From contig NZ_PSNW01000002.1 of assembly GCF_002930645.1 (NCBI RefSeq), positions 491,777 through 555,776 on the forward strand: a stretch of DNA of 64,000 nucleotides, in the 5' to 3' direction. This DNA comes from Solimonas fluminis. GTDB taxonomy: Bacteria; Pseudomonadota; Gammaproteobacteria; Nevskiales; Nevskiaceae. The notes beneath the pieces are model-generated. The model saw only the letters and a program-made list of their open reading frames with translations, did no database searches and was not told the DNA's origin. Positions 1 through 8,354 of this stretch are shown piece by piece. Both the position numbers and the translations under genes were made by a program. Every line of letters begins with the position of its first letter. Within the stretch, counting starts at the first letter, position 1.

Positions 1-882
<882 letters not shown>

Positions 883-948
883 AAAAGATCGATTTATAGT
901 TTGAAACCGCCCCGAAAGCCGCGATTGTTGTCAAGCTAACGATCTGTT

Positions 949-977
949 TTGGAAGTGTTTTATTCTATCGAATAAAA
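949..977 (+). promoter_or_regulatory. candidate sigma70 promoter of the polA-engB sRNA
   Basis: TTGGAA (949-954) and ATAAAA (972-977) are separated by 17 nt and would start transcription at about 984-986. The stretch is unusually AT-rich for this genome. A perfect 10-bp inverted repeat (956-965 / 970-979, loop TATC) covers the spacer and the -10 element and could be an operator. No experimental start site is known, and other -35 choices such as TTGTCA at 928 fit less well. Confidence 0.45.
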
Positions 978-984
978 CATATCG

Positions 985-1154
985 AGGGGAACATGAAACT
1001 CCATTGAACTTCGCGGGCGCGGCCCCATCTAATCCTTCGAGTGCTGATTCTCCCTGTCACACTCATCCGTCTCGACTCCCTGGACGGAAATCCGGCGCCC
1101 CCAAGCCGGAGCAGTTGCCCAGCGGATCCTCCCCCGGTCCGCTGGGCATTTTTA
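985..1154 (+). ncRNA. candidate sX13-like small RNA with C-rich hairpin loops
   Basis: This stretch lies between polA and engB, the place that holds Spot 42 in enterobacteria, ErsA in Pseudomonas and, from memory, sX13 in Xanthomonas. It has no credible coding frame. Three successive hairpins can be read: TCCGTC/GACGGA (1066-1071/1083-1088) with loop TCGACTCCCTG, TCCGGC/GCCGGA (1091-1096/1105-1110) with loop GCCCCCAA, and the terminator stem at 1117-1147 with loop TCCTCCCCCGG. All three loops are C-rich and complementary to Shine-Dalgarno sequences, the layout described for sX13, whose loops pair with G-rich mRNA starts. The 5' end is inferred from the promoter. Sequence identity to sX13 was not tested. 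Confidence 0.6.
1117..1153 (+). terminator. intrinsic terminator of the candidate sRNA
   Basis: A perfect 10-bp stem GCCCAGCGGA / TCCGCTGGGC (1117-1126 / 1138-1147) with an 11-nt C-rich loop is followed by A and five T. The form is textbook. It does not belong to convergent engB and lies too far from polA to be needed only there, which supports a separate transcript. Confidence 0.8.
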
Positions 1155-1185
1155 TTTGTGGGGCTGAGAAGCGGGAAGTTCCCTT

Positions 1186-1538
1186 CTTCCCCTCGTCCGC
1201 TTGCGGGAAGGGGTGGCCGAAGGCCGGGAGAGGGTTGCTGTAACTCTCGCAGGGTCAACCCAGGCAGGCTTCACAGAGGCCCTCTCCACGGCAACGACTC
1301 CATGCCCTCGCCTGGCCCCTCTCCCACAAGCGTAAGAGGGAAACGAGACGCGCTGACCCAACCGTTCGCCCTGAGCTTGTCGAAGGGGGACGTATTCAGG
1401 TGGCCGTCCGTGGCGGGCGCTGGGCGGCCCAGGTGATGCGATTCAACGCGGTCCCGTGCAGACCGGTGGTGACGCCATCCATGGCCGGGCAGCGATTCCC
1501 CCTGAATGAACCCCTGGGCGGCCATCCATGGCCGCCCG
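1186..1538. repeat. non-coding spacer with composite dispersed repeats
   Basis: About 400 bases between the sRNA terminator and engB hold no credible gene. They contain a degenerate CCCCTC..GCTTGCGGGAAGGGG element (about 1190-1213), a REP-like CCGTTCGCCCTGAGCTTG element (1362-1386), and three imperfect copies of a GCCATCCATGGC palindrome (about 1402, 1470 and 1521). The same modules in similar order recur at 4795-4975, so this is a mobile or amplifiable composite intergenic repeat rather than a gene. Confidence 0.6.
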
Positions 1539-1587
1539 CTCGGCGATCGCAGTTGATGCCTAAACGGCATCAACTGCGATCGCCGAG
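1539..1587. repeat. 22-bp perfect inverted repeat overlapping the engB stop
   Basis: Arms of 22 bp (1539-1560 and 1566-1587) match perfectly around the 5-nt loop TAAAC. The right arm contains the last five codons and the TGA stop of engB, so the engB mRNA would end in a very strong hairpin. No T-run follows on either strand, so it is not a standard intrinsic terminator. Each arm contains the octamer GCGATCGC. It could stabilise the 3' end or block convergent transcription. Confidence 0.75.
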
Positions 1588-2205
1588 TCCCCCTCCCACC
1601 TTGGCGAAGGTCGCGTCCTCCTCGATCCCCAGCCACTCCCGGAGCAGCTTCTGCGCCTCCGGCAGGCCGGCGCGGTTCTCGGAGGAGAACAGCTGCACCG
1701 TGGCCGAGCCGCCCAGTTCCTTCTGCACCTTCAGCAGCGTGCCCTTGGCGGCGCCGAAACCGAGCTTGTCGGCCTTGGTCAGCAGGACATGGACGCGCAG
1801 GCCGCGGTGGTCGGCCCAGGCCAGCATCTGGCGGTCGTGGTCGCCCAGGGGGTGGCGGATGTCCATGATCAGGACCACGCCGACCAGGTTCTGCCGGTCT
1901 TCCAGGTACCGGCCGATCAGCTTGCCCCAGTCGCGGCGCACCTGTTCCGGCACCTCGGCGTAGCCATAGCCCGGCAGGTCGGCGAAGCGCCCCCCGGGAA
2001 CCCCGAACAGGTTGATCAGCTGGGTGCGGCCGGGGGTCTTGCTGACCCGGGCCAGCTGTTTCTGGCCGCAGATCAGGTTGAGGGCGCTGGACTTGCCGGC
2101 ATTGGAACGGCCGGCGAAGGCGATTTCCGGCAGGGCGTCCGCGGGCAGCTGGTCCAGGCGGGCGCAGGACAGGATGAAGCCGGCTTGGGCAAAGGGATTC
2201 AGCAT
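1570..2205 (-). CDS. engB: ribosome biogenesis GTP-binding protein EngB (YsxC/YihA)
   Basis: EngB is a small TRAFAC-class GTPase needed for assembly of the large ribosomal subunit. The 211-residue protein shows the G1/P-loop GRSNAGKSS at residues 32-40, a G2 region GRTQLINLF at about 59-67, G3 DLPGYGYAEV from 76, and G4 TKAD at 143-146. Length is typical. It converges on polA with the candidate sRNA between them, and diverges from the cytochrome c4 gene with about 110 bases for two promoters. Its last codons and TGA are part of a 22-bp inverted repeat. Confidence 0.96.
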   Translation of the reverse strand: MLNPFAQAGFILSCARLDQLPADALPEIAFAGRSNAGKSSALNLICGQKQLARVSKTPGRTQLINLFGVPGGRFADLPGYGYAEVPEQVRRDWGKLIGRYLEDRQNLVGVVLIMDIRHPLGDHDRQMLAWADHRGLRVHVLLTKADKLGFGAAKGTLLKVQKELGGSATVQLFSSENRAGLPEAQKLLREWLGIEEDATFAKVGGGLGDRS

Positions 2206-2317
2206 CGGGCGTCGGCCATGTAGAATTGGGGGTTCAAGAATCTATTGTCGCGCTTTAAAGCCAGCCTTGCGCGAGCCACCGTCAAGATACAGAACTCATT
2301 TTTAGGGAGTTTTCCAG

Positions 2318-2959
2318 ATGAAGCGCGTCCTGCTTGTCCTCGCCCTGTGCGCCCCGCTGTCCGTGTTCGCGGAAGCGGCTCCGGCGAAGAAAGACCCGAT
2401 CACGCAGGGCGATGCCGCTGCCGGCGCCACCAAGTCCGCCCCCTGCGGCGCCTGCCACGGCCCCAACGGCAACAGCGCCATGCCGGAATGGCCGAAGCTG
2501 GCCGGCCAGAGCTCGCGCTTCATCTTCGACCAGCTCAAGGCGTTCAAGAGCGGCACGCGCCAGAACCCCATCATGCAGGGCCAGGTCGCCGCCCTGAGCG
2601 AGCAGGACATGCGTGACCTCGCCGCCCACTACGCCCTGCAGAAGCCGGCCCCGGGCCTGGCCAGCAAGGACGCCGTGGCCGTCGCCAAGCCGCTGTACCT
2701 GGCGGGCAACGCCAGCCGCGCCCTGCCGGCCTGCTCGGGCTGCCACGGCCCCGCCGGCGCCGGCAATGCCGCCGCCGCCTACCCGCGCCTGGGTGGCCAG
2801 CACGCCGCCTATGTCGCCGCCCGCCTGCGCAACTATCGCGAACTGGGCCTGAAGGGCGAGCTGCCGGACGGGAACCAGAAGATGATGGCCGCTGTCGCAG
2901 CGAAGCTGTCCGACAAGGAAATCGACTCGCTCGCGTCCTACGTCAACGGCCTGCAGTAA
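2318..2959 (+). CDS. dihaem cytochrome c4
   Basis: This is a periplasmic electron carrier of the cytochrome c4 family, with two c-type domains that hand electrons to terminal oxidases. The 213-residue precursor starts with a cleavable signal peptide (about 1-19, ending VFAEA). Two haem-attachment motifs are seen, CGACH at 43-47 and CSGCH at 139-143, about 96 residues apart as expected for a duplicated class I domain, and each half has candidate Met ligands (NPIMQGQ and NQKMM). A GGGAG Shine-Dalgarno sequence lies 9 nt before the ATG. dsbA follows after 41 nt; the c4-dsbA pair next to engB is conserved in many gammaproteobacteria. Export and haem ligation in the same compartment as DsbA suits co-expression. 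Confidence 0.93.
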   Translation: MKRVLLVLALCAPLSVFAEAAPAKKDPITQGDAAAGATKSAPCGACHGPNGNSAMPEWPKLAGQSSRFIFDQLKAFKSGTRQNPIMQGQVAALSEQDMRDLAAHYALQKPAPGLASKDAVAVAKPLYLAGNASRALPACSGCHGPAGAGNAAAAYPRLGGQHAAYVAARLRNYRELGLKGELPDGNQKMMAAVAAKLSDKEIDSLASYVNGLQ

Positions 2960-3000
2960 AGCTGCGTTAAACCGTCCAAACGTTCCTCAAAGGATTCTTC

Positions 3001-3651
3001 ATGCGCGCCTTCGCCCGCTACCTCAGCGCTGCCTTCCTGGCCCTGACCGCCCTCGCCTGCTCGGCGCAGGACGGCCAGTTCACCGAGGGCAAGCAGTACC
3101 GCAAGGTGCGTGAGATTCAGCAGCCGGCCGACAAGAAGCGCATCCTGGTCGAGGAGTTCTTCTGGTACGGCTGCCCGCACTGCTATGCCCTGGACCCGGC
3201 GATCACCAACTGGGCCAAGACCAAGCCGGCGGACGTCGACTTCACGCGCGTGCCCAACACCCTGGGCCGCCCGGTGGGCGCGCTGCACGCCAAGGCCTAC
3301 TACACCGCCGAATCGCTGAACGCGCTCGACAAGATGCATCCGGCGCTGTTCGACGCCATCCACAAGGAAGGCCAGCACCTGGAGAACGAGGCGCAGATCG
3401 CGGCCGTGTTCAATCGCACGCTGGGCCTGATGCCGGACATCTTCGGCAACACCTTCAAGGGCTTCGCGGTGGATGCGCGCTTCCGCAAGTCGGAGCAGCT
3501 GTCGAAGGACTACGGCATCACCAGCGTCCCGGTCGTGGTGGTGGGCGGCAAGTACATGACCAGCGCCGCCATGGCCGGCAGCTTCGAGTCGATGCTCAAG
3601 GTGGTGGATGCCCTGGTCGTCAAGGTGCGCAAGGAACGTGGCGGCCGCTAA
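3001..3651 (+). CDS. dsbA: periplasmic thiol:disulfide interchange protein DsbA
   Basis: DsbA introduces disulfide bonds into exported proteins. The 216-residue precursor has a signal peptide (about 1-21), the thioredoxin-fold active site CPHC at 58-61 within FFWYGCPHCYALDP, and a cis-proline loop TSVPVVVV near residue 173. It lies 41 nt behind the cytochrome c4 gene and is probably co-transcribed. The CDS ends just before an intrinsic terminator that falls inside the next reading frame, and the following gene probably starts 13 nt before the dsbA stop. Confidence 0.95.
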   Translation: MRAFARYLSAAFLALTALACSAQDGQFTEGKQYRKVREIQQPADKKRILVEEFFWYGCPHCYALDPAITNWAKTKPADVDFTRVPNTLGRPVGALHAKAYYTAESLNALDKMHPALFDAIHKEGQHLENEAQIAAVFNRTLGLMPDIFGNTFKGFAVDARFRKSEQLSKDYGITSVPVVVVGGKYMTSAAMAGSFESMLKVVDALVVKVRKERGGR

Positions 3652-4609
3652 GCGCAGGCCCCGCAACATCTGGTTGGCCCGGCTCCTCGCCGGGCTTTTT
3701 GTTGTGGGCGCGGCCCAGGCCCAGACGCCGCCCAAGCCCCCGGCCCGGCCTGCGGCGGCGCCCAGGGTGGCGACGCCGCTGGTGTCGCTGCAGAAGGCCT
3801 GCGAGCTGATCGGCGGCCGCCTGCAGAGCGTCGGCGTGGAGAACTGCCTCAACGCCGGCCTGCGGCCCAGCGGCGGCCAGAGCGTCAACGGCCTGCCGAT
3901 CCTGTGGCGGGATTTCGCTCCCACCAGCCGCAAGGCCACGCCGCGCCGCATCCTGCTGATCGGCGGTATCCACGGCGACGAGCTGTCCTCGGTCAGCACC
4001 GTGTTCCAGTGGATGAAGGAACTGGAGACCAAGCAGGACCAGGCCTTCTACTGGCGCGTCGCGCCCTGCGTGAATCCCGACGGCATGCTGCTGCGCCCGC
4101 CGACGCGCGTGAACGCCCGCGGCGTGGACCTGAACCGCAACTTCATGACGCCGGACTGGAAGTCCGACGCGCTGGCCTACTGGGAAAACCGCACCCGCAA
4201 GGACCCTCGGCGCTACCCGGGTCCCTCGCCGCTGTCGGAGCCGGAAAGCCGCTGGCTGGACGAGGCGATCAAGGCCTTCCGTCCGGACGCGATCGTGTCG
4301 GTGCATGCGCCCTACGGACTGCTCGACTACGACGGCCCGGCGCAGGCGCCGGAGAATTTCGGCTACCTGCACCTGCACCAGCTGGGCACCTATCCGGGCT
4401 CGCTGGGCAACTACGCGGGCGTGTACCTGGGCATGCCGGTGATCACGCTGGAGCTGCCGCACGCGGGCATCATGCCGTCCTCCGCGCAGTCGCAGCGCAT
4501 CTGGAACGACATGCTGCAGTGGCTGGAGAAGAACCTGCCGAAGACCGAGCCGGCGCTGTACCAGCGGCTGGACGACCATCCCTGGAATGGTGGGAACGAA
4601 GGCCGCTAG
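3638..4609 (+). CDS. secreted M14-family zinc carboxypeptidase / murein peptide amidase-like
   Basis: The protein has the M14 zinc carboxypeptidase fold. HGDE in LIGGIHGDELSS supplies the first His and Glu zinc ligands, VSVHAPYG the second His, and LELPHAG near the C-terminus the likely catalytic Glu. VDLNRNF is the usual substrate-binding Arg/Asn segment. A signal peptide ends at about AAQAQ, followed by a Pro/Ala-rich linker. This fits a periplasmic enzyme trimming peptidoglycan peptides, like MpaA, but the substrate is inferred. The GTG at 3638 gives a compact signal peptide; an ATG at 3608 is also possible. Either start overlaps dsbA, and the dsbA terminator lies inside the signal-peptide codons. 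A terminator overlaps the stop. Confidence 0.8.
   Translation: MAAAKRRPRNIWLARLLAGLFVVGAAQAQTPPKPPARPAAAPRVATPLVSLQKACELIGGRLQSVGVENCLNAGLRPSGGQSVNGLPILWRDFAPTSRKATPRRILLIGGIHGDELSSVSTVFQWMKELETKQDQAFYWRVAPCVNPDGMLLRPPTRVNARGVDLNRNFMTPDWKSDALAYWENRTRKDPRRYPGPSPLSEPESRWLDEAIKAFRPDAIVSVHAPYGLLDYDGPAQAPENFGYLHLHQLGTYPGSLGNYAGVYLGMPVITLELPHAGIMPSSAQSQRIWNDMLQWLEKNLPKTEPALYQRLDDHPWNGGNEGR
3677..3700 (+). terminator. intrinsic terminator of dsbA inside the next coding region
   Basis: GCCCGGC (3677-3683) and GCCGGGC (3689-3695) form a 7-bp stem with loop TCCTC, followed by five T. It lies 26 nt after the dsbA stop and within the signal-peptide codons of the M14 peptidase gene. Translation of that gene would melt it, so it may couple peptidase transcription to translation. 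Confidence 0.65.
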
Positions 4610-4624
4610 AAGCGGCCTTTTCCT
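4599..4624 (+). terminator. intrinsic terminator after the M14 peptidase gene
   Basis: AAGGCCGCT / AGCGGCCTT (4599-4607 / 4611-4619), a 9-bp stem with loop AGA, is followed by TTCCTT. The stem begins before the stop codon, which is part of the hairpin. Confidence 0.75.
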
Positions 4625-5000
4625 TGTCCGCCGCCCGCTCCTGGCCAAGCGGAGAGACGGTGGGCCAGGACATGGATGCCCGAGGCAGGGCCGCGCATGG
4701 AGCAATGGCCGACAAGGGCAGGACGCCCGCAGCTAGGGCAACGCAGGAGCAGTTGCCGAGAGGGCTTGCGGGACGGGTGAAGCGGTTGCCCCAGCCGTTC
4801 GCCCTGAGCTTGTCGAAGGGTGAAGGCATCCGGGTAGCCATCCTTGGCGGGACTTCACTTCCGGATCGAGCCCCAGGGCGGCCCTCCATGGCCGCCCGTG
4901 CTCCATCGCAGGCCATGCCATGGGGGCCGGGCCGAAGCGCGATGACGCACCCGTTCGTCCTGGGCCTGTCGAAGGATGAACGCGATCAGGCGCCCGGATC
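4625..5000. repeat. gene-free spacer with REP-like and GCC(A/C)TCCATGGC repeats
   Basis: This region between two converging genes has no credible coding frame. It holds a CCGTTCGCCCTGAGCTTG element (4795-4820), a diverged copy CCGTTCGTCCTGGGCC (4951-4975), and two members of the GCCATCCATGGC palindrome family (about 4837 and 4880). The module order resembles 1362-1540. It is probably selfish or structural intergenic DNA. Confidence 0.6.
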
Positions 5001-6311
5001 CTAAAGGTTCTCCTCGCGGAAAATCTTCCACACGCCTTCGCCGTCCTGCTTCCAGAACTGCTGCTTGCGGCTGCGCTGGTTGAAGTTGTCGCTGCGGTAG
5101 TCCATCTCGAACTCGGCCAGCAGCAGCGGCGTGCCGGCGCCCGGGTAGCGGTAGAGGCTGATGTTGCCGAGCTTCACGTCGATGTGCTTCTTGCCGGCGT
5201 TCACGCGCTTCTTGTGCTCGGTGAACTGCTTGAGGTTCATGCCGCTGACGGTGAACTCGGGACCGTAGAAGGACAGGTAGCCTTCGGTGTCCCGGGCGGA
5301 CCAGCGGGCGCGCCAGCTTTCGACGCGGGCCAGGAATTCCTCGCGGTCCTTCTGCTGCGCGGCGGGCGTGACCCACTCCAGCTCGTTGCTCAGCACCACC
5401 GGGGTGTCGCCCAGATCGATGTAGGGCTTGAGCGAGAGCAGGTCGTCGTTGGCCATGGTCACGCAGCCTTCGCTGGAGCGCGGGGCGCGGCTTTCGGTGT
5501 CGCGCGGCACGCCATGCAGCCAGATGCCGTGGCCGGTGCGGCGCTTGAAGACGTCCCAGGGGTTGGGGTAGTTCGTCGGCCAGGCACCGGCGCCGTACAG
5601 CTCCGGCAGCGATTCGTCCTTGAGCCAGCGGGTGATGTGGTAGATGCCGATCGGCGTGCGGTTGTCGCCGCGCGCTTCCTTGCCGGCGCCGTTCTTGCCC
5701 ATGGCGGCGTAGTGATGGCGCATCAGCCGAAGCCTGCCGCCGTCGTTCTCGAAGACGTAGAGGCGCGCGCGCTGCAGGTCGGTGACCAGCAGGTGCTTGT
5801 GCGAGGCCGGCAGCTGCAGCACGGCGTTGGGGACGGTGCCTTCGGGCGGTACGGCCTTCTCGCTGTCCAGGCGGATGCGGGCTTCCTCGGCCAGCTCGGC
5901 CATGCGCTTGGGTTCCGGGGCCCCCTTCTCGGAGGCGGCGAGCAGCTGGCGGTAGACCGGTCGGGCCGGGATGAAGTCCGGCTCCTTGTGTGTGATGTCC
6001 TGCAGAAGGCTCAAGGCCTCGCCGGCCTTGCCCGCCTCGAGATGCCGGATCGCTTCGCCCAGGGCCCACTCGGCGTCGATCGGCTGGCCGTCATCCTTCC
6101 AGGCGACGCGCTGCGGGGCGGCCGGCTTGGCGGCATTGGGCACCGGTGGCGGCGGCCGCGAGACGGTCAGCTGGGCGATCGGCACGCTGACCGCCGGCGG
6201 CGCATCGTTCTGTGCCATCCGCGGCAACAGGAAGCTCGCGCCGAGCGCGGTGAAGCACACGGCGGCCAGGGCGGATAGCGAGGCTATCCACAGGGTGTAG
6301 CGACCTGGCAT
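5001..6311 (-). CDS. L,D-transpeptidase (YkuD fold) with C-terminal Cds6/NTF2-like domain
   Basis: This 436-residue enzyme is predicted to form or remodel 3-3 peptidoglycan cross-links or attach proteins to peptidoglycan. An N-terminal membrane anchor (about 6-29) is followed by a Pro-rich stretch and a region of helical repeats, then the YkuD catalytic domain with the signature HGVPRDTE...SSEGCVTM; the Cys is the nucleophile. The last 110 residues or so, from about WRARWSARDTEGYLSFY, look like the NTF2-like Cds6 domain found on some LD-transpeptidases. The upstream TPR gene carries a related C-terminal domain and is probably in the same operon (28-nt gap). Enzyme class is secure; substrate is not. 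Confidence 0.88.
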   Translation of the reverse strand: MPGRYTLWIASLSALAAVCFTALGASFLLPRMAQNDAPPAVSVPIAQLTVSRPPPPVPNAAKPAAPQRVAWKDDGQPIDAEWALGEAIRHLEAGKAGEALSLLQDITHKEPDFIPARPVYRQLLAASEKGAPEPKRMAELAEEARIRLDSEKAVPPEGTVPNAVLQLPASHKHLLVTDLQRARLYVFENDGGRLRLMRHHYAAMGKNGAGKEARGDNRTPIGIYHITRWLKDESLPELYGAGAWPTNYPNPWDVFKRRTGHGIWLHGVPRDTESRAPRSSEGCVTMANDDLLSLKPYIDLGDTPVVLSNELEWVTPAAQQKDREEFLARVESWRARWSARDTEGYLSFYGPEFTVSGMNLKQFTEHKKRVNAGKKHIDVKLGNISLYRYPGAGTPLLLAEFEMDYRSDNFNQRSRKQQFWKQDGEGVWKIFREENL

Positions 6312-6339
6312 CGAAGCTGGGTGGGTGGTCAGCTGCCGC

Positions 6340-7302
6340 TCAGCGCGTGTATTCGCGGCTGATCTTCCAGCTGCCGCCCACCTGCTTCAGTTCCAGCGTC
6401 TTGGCGACCTGGTCGGAGAAGGCGTCGGACTCGTAGTCCTGGCGGAAGCTGACGCGCAGGCCGTCGCTGGTGCGGGCGATCTGCGGGTTCACCGTCTTGA
6501 CGCTGATGCGCTTGGGACGGCTGATGCGGTCGCGGCGCTGGGCTTCCCAGGCGCCGCGGCTGAGGCTGCCCTCGGGCAGGAAGTCCGGCGCGTAGAGCGC
6601 GAAGTAGGCTTCCAGGTTCTTGCCGGACCAGGCCTGCGACCAGGCCGCGAGGGTGGCGGTGACCGCCTGGGTGGTGGCGGCGTCGATGTCGGCGGCCGGC
6701 GGCGGGATGGTGGCCGGCGCCGGGGCCAGGGCCGGGGCCGACGCCACCGGGGCGGCGGCACGCGGCGCCGGGGCGGCGACGGTGGTGGCCGGGTCGCTGG
6801 GGGCGTTGTCGAGCTGCCCGACCAGGCTCAGCTTGCGGCGCAGGGCGCCGTTGCCGGGGTCCAGCATCAGGGCGCGGTTGTAGGAGGCGCCGGCCAGGGC
6901 GGCGTAGATGTCGCCCAGGTTCTCGTGGGCCGTGGCGTAGCTCGGGTGGGTGGCCAGGGCGGCTTCCAGGGCGTCGCGGGCGCGCTCGTAGTCACCCTGC
7001 TGGGCATAGAGCACGGCCAGGTTGTTGTAGGGCTCGGGCAGCTGCGGGTAGTCGCGGGTCAGGTCGGCGAACACGCGGATCGCCTGCTCGGTGCGGTTCA
7101 GGCGCACCAGGGCCAGGCCGCGGACGAAACGGGCCTGCGCGTCCTGGGGGTTGGCCTGCAGGTGGGTTTCCACCTTGCGCAGGGCGTCGGCGGCATTGCC
7201 CTGGTTCAGCAGGGCCTGGGCTTCCTCGGCGACGCTGGCGGCCAGCACGGGAGCGGAAGCGAAAACGATCGCAGCAGCGGCGATACGGCAGAACTTGAGC
7301 AT
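6340..7302 (-). CDS. exported TPR protein with C-terminal Cds6-like domain
   Basis: The protein has a signal peptide (ending at about SAPVLAAS) and at least three TPR-like helical hairpins over about residues 25-150 (for example NNLAVLYAQQGDYERARDAL), then a Pro/Ala-rich linker and a C-terminal domain beginning WSQAWSGKNLEAYFALYAPD. That domain matches in pattern the end of the downstream LD-transpeptidase (W...W.......Y...Y...F). The ATG at 7302 is preferred because CGAGG lies about 9 nt upstream; an in-frame ATG at 7320 lacks this. The pair suggests a periplasmic scaffold or regulator for the transpeptidase. The function is inference. Confidence 0.75.
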   Translation of the reverse strand: MLKFCRIAAAAIVFASAPVLAASVAEEAQALLNQGNAADALRKVETHLQANPQDAQARFVRGLALVRLNRTEQAIRVFADLTRDYPQLPEPYNNLAVLYAQQGDYERARDALEAALATHPSYATAHENLGDIYAALAGASYNRALMLDPGNGALRRKLSLVGQLDNAPSDPATTVAAPAPRAAAPVASAPALAPAPATIPPPAADIDAATTQAVTATLAAWSQAWSGKNLEAYFALYAPDFLPEGSLSRGAWEAQRRDRISRPKRISVKTVNPQIARTSDGLRVSFRQDYESDAFSDQVAKTLELKQVGGSWKISREYTR

Positions 7303-7390
7303 CACGCCGACCTCGGGCATTGAGTGTGATTTGATTTGCCGCTAAATATATCAGCAACGCGCCTGCGGAAGCGGCACCGGAAAGGAGGAT

Positions 7391-8311
7391 TCAGCGCGCG
7401 TAGACGTCCGGCGTGCCCGGCGGGCGTTTCTTGAAGCGGCGATGGACCCAGAAGTACTGCGACGGGGCCAGCTTCACCCCCTCTTCCAGCACCCGGTTGA
7501 TGCGCGCCGTGTCGGCCACGTCGTCTCCGCCCGGGAAGTCTTCCAGCGCCGGGAAGAAGGTGACGCGGTAGCGGCCGTTGATCCGGGCCGGGAAGTAGGG
7601 CACCACCTTGGCCCGGCCCATCTGCGCCAGGCGGCCGGTGGCGCTGATGGTCAGCGCCGGGTGGCCGAAGAAGGGCGCGAACACGGCGTTGCGGCGGTCC
7701 AGGGTCTGGTCCGGCGCGTACCAGATGCAGCGGCCCTCGCGCAGGGCCTTCACCAGCTTGCGCAGGTCCTCGCGCGGCAGGGCCGGCAGGCCGGAACGGG
7801 CCTCGCGCCAGTGGTGCATGTAGTGGTCCATGACCTTGTTCTCGTAGGGCCGGTACATGGCATGGAACGGGCGATTTGCAAGACAGAGGTAGCGGGCGCC
7901 CAGCTCCAGGGTGGTGAAATGCCCCGTCAGCAGCAGCACGCCCTGGCCGTCCTTCATGGCCGCGTCCAGGTGCTCCAGCCCCACCACCTCGCCATGGGGA
8001 CGCAGCTTGTCGTCGGAGGCGAACCAGGCCAGCGCCGCCTCGAACACGCCGGCGCCCAGGTCGGCGAAATGCTCGTCCGCCAGGCGCTCGCGCTCGGCGG
8101 CCGGCAATTCCGGGAAGCAGACCTCCAGGTTGCGGCGCACGATGTGGCGGCGGCTGGGGATGACCCGGCCGAGGAAGCGGCCCAGGCCCGACCCCAGGGC
8201 CAGCAGCCAGGGCACCGGCAGCAGGCACAGCAGGCGCATCAGGCCGATGCCGAACCAGGTCGGCCAGTAGCGGGGCGAGAGGAAGGCAGGCTGGAAGGAT
8301 CGGTCGGCCAT
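7391..8311 (-). CDS. LpxL/HtrB-type lipid A acyltransferase
   Basis: This 306-residue protein belongs to the lysophospholipid acyltransferase family that adds secondary acyl chains to Kdo-lipid A on the inner face of the inner membrane. An N-terminal hydrophobic helix (about 22-45) anchors it. The catalytic H-x4-E motif is seen as HFTTLE at about residue 130, followed by the family pattern RPYENKVMD and later WYAPDQ. It diverges from waaA, which makes the Kdo substrate, with only 43 nt between the starts. Whether it is LpxL, LpxM or LpxP cannot be decided from sequence alone. Confidence 0.88.
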   Translation of the reverse strand: MADRSFQPAFLSPRYWPTWFGIGLMRLLCLLPVPWLLALGSGLGRFLGRVIPSRRHIVRRNLEVCFPELPAAERERLADEHFADLGAGVFEAALAWFASDDKLRPHGEVVGLEHLDAAMKDGQGVLLLTGHFTTLELGARYLCLANRPFHAMYRPYENKVMDHYMHHWREARSGLPALPREDLRKLVKALREGRCIWYAPDQTLDRRNAVFAPFFGHPALTISATGRLAQMGRAKVVPYFPARINGRYRVTFFPALEDFPGGDDVADTARINRVLEEGVKLAPSQYFWVHRRFKKRPPGTPDVYAR

Positions 8312-8354
8312 CCGTGAATTGTAGCCGCCGCCGCCGCTGGTTACGCTTCCCGGG

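Noticed and set aside
993..1007. Micro-ORF MKLH after GAGGGG in the candidate sRNA
   Set aside because: The purine-rich stretch is only 3 nt from the ATG and four codons are too few to judge; a leader-peptide role is not supported.
1541..1579. GCGATCGC octamers as a HIP1-type genome motif
   Set aside because: They occur as the two arms of a single hairpin; no wider over-representation is visible in the window.
1107..4758. Shared string GGAGCAGTTGCC at 1109 in the sRNA region and at 4747
   Set aside because: Twelve bases may be chance in repeat-rich spacers; no further flanking match was seen.
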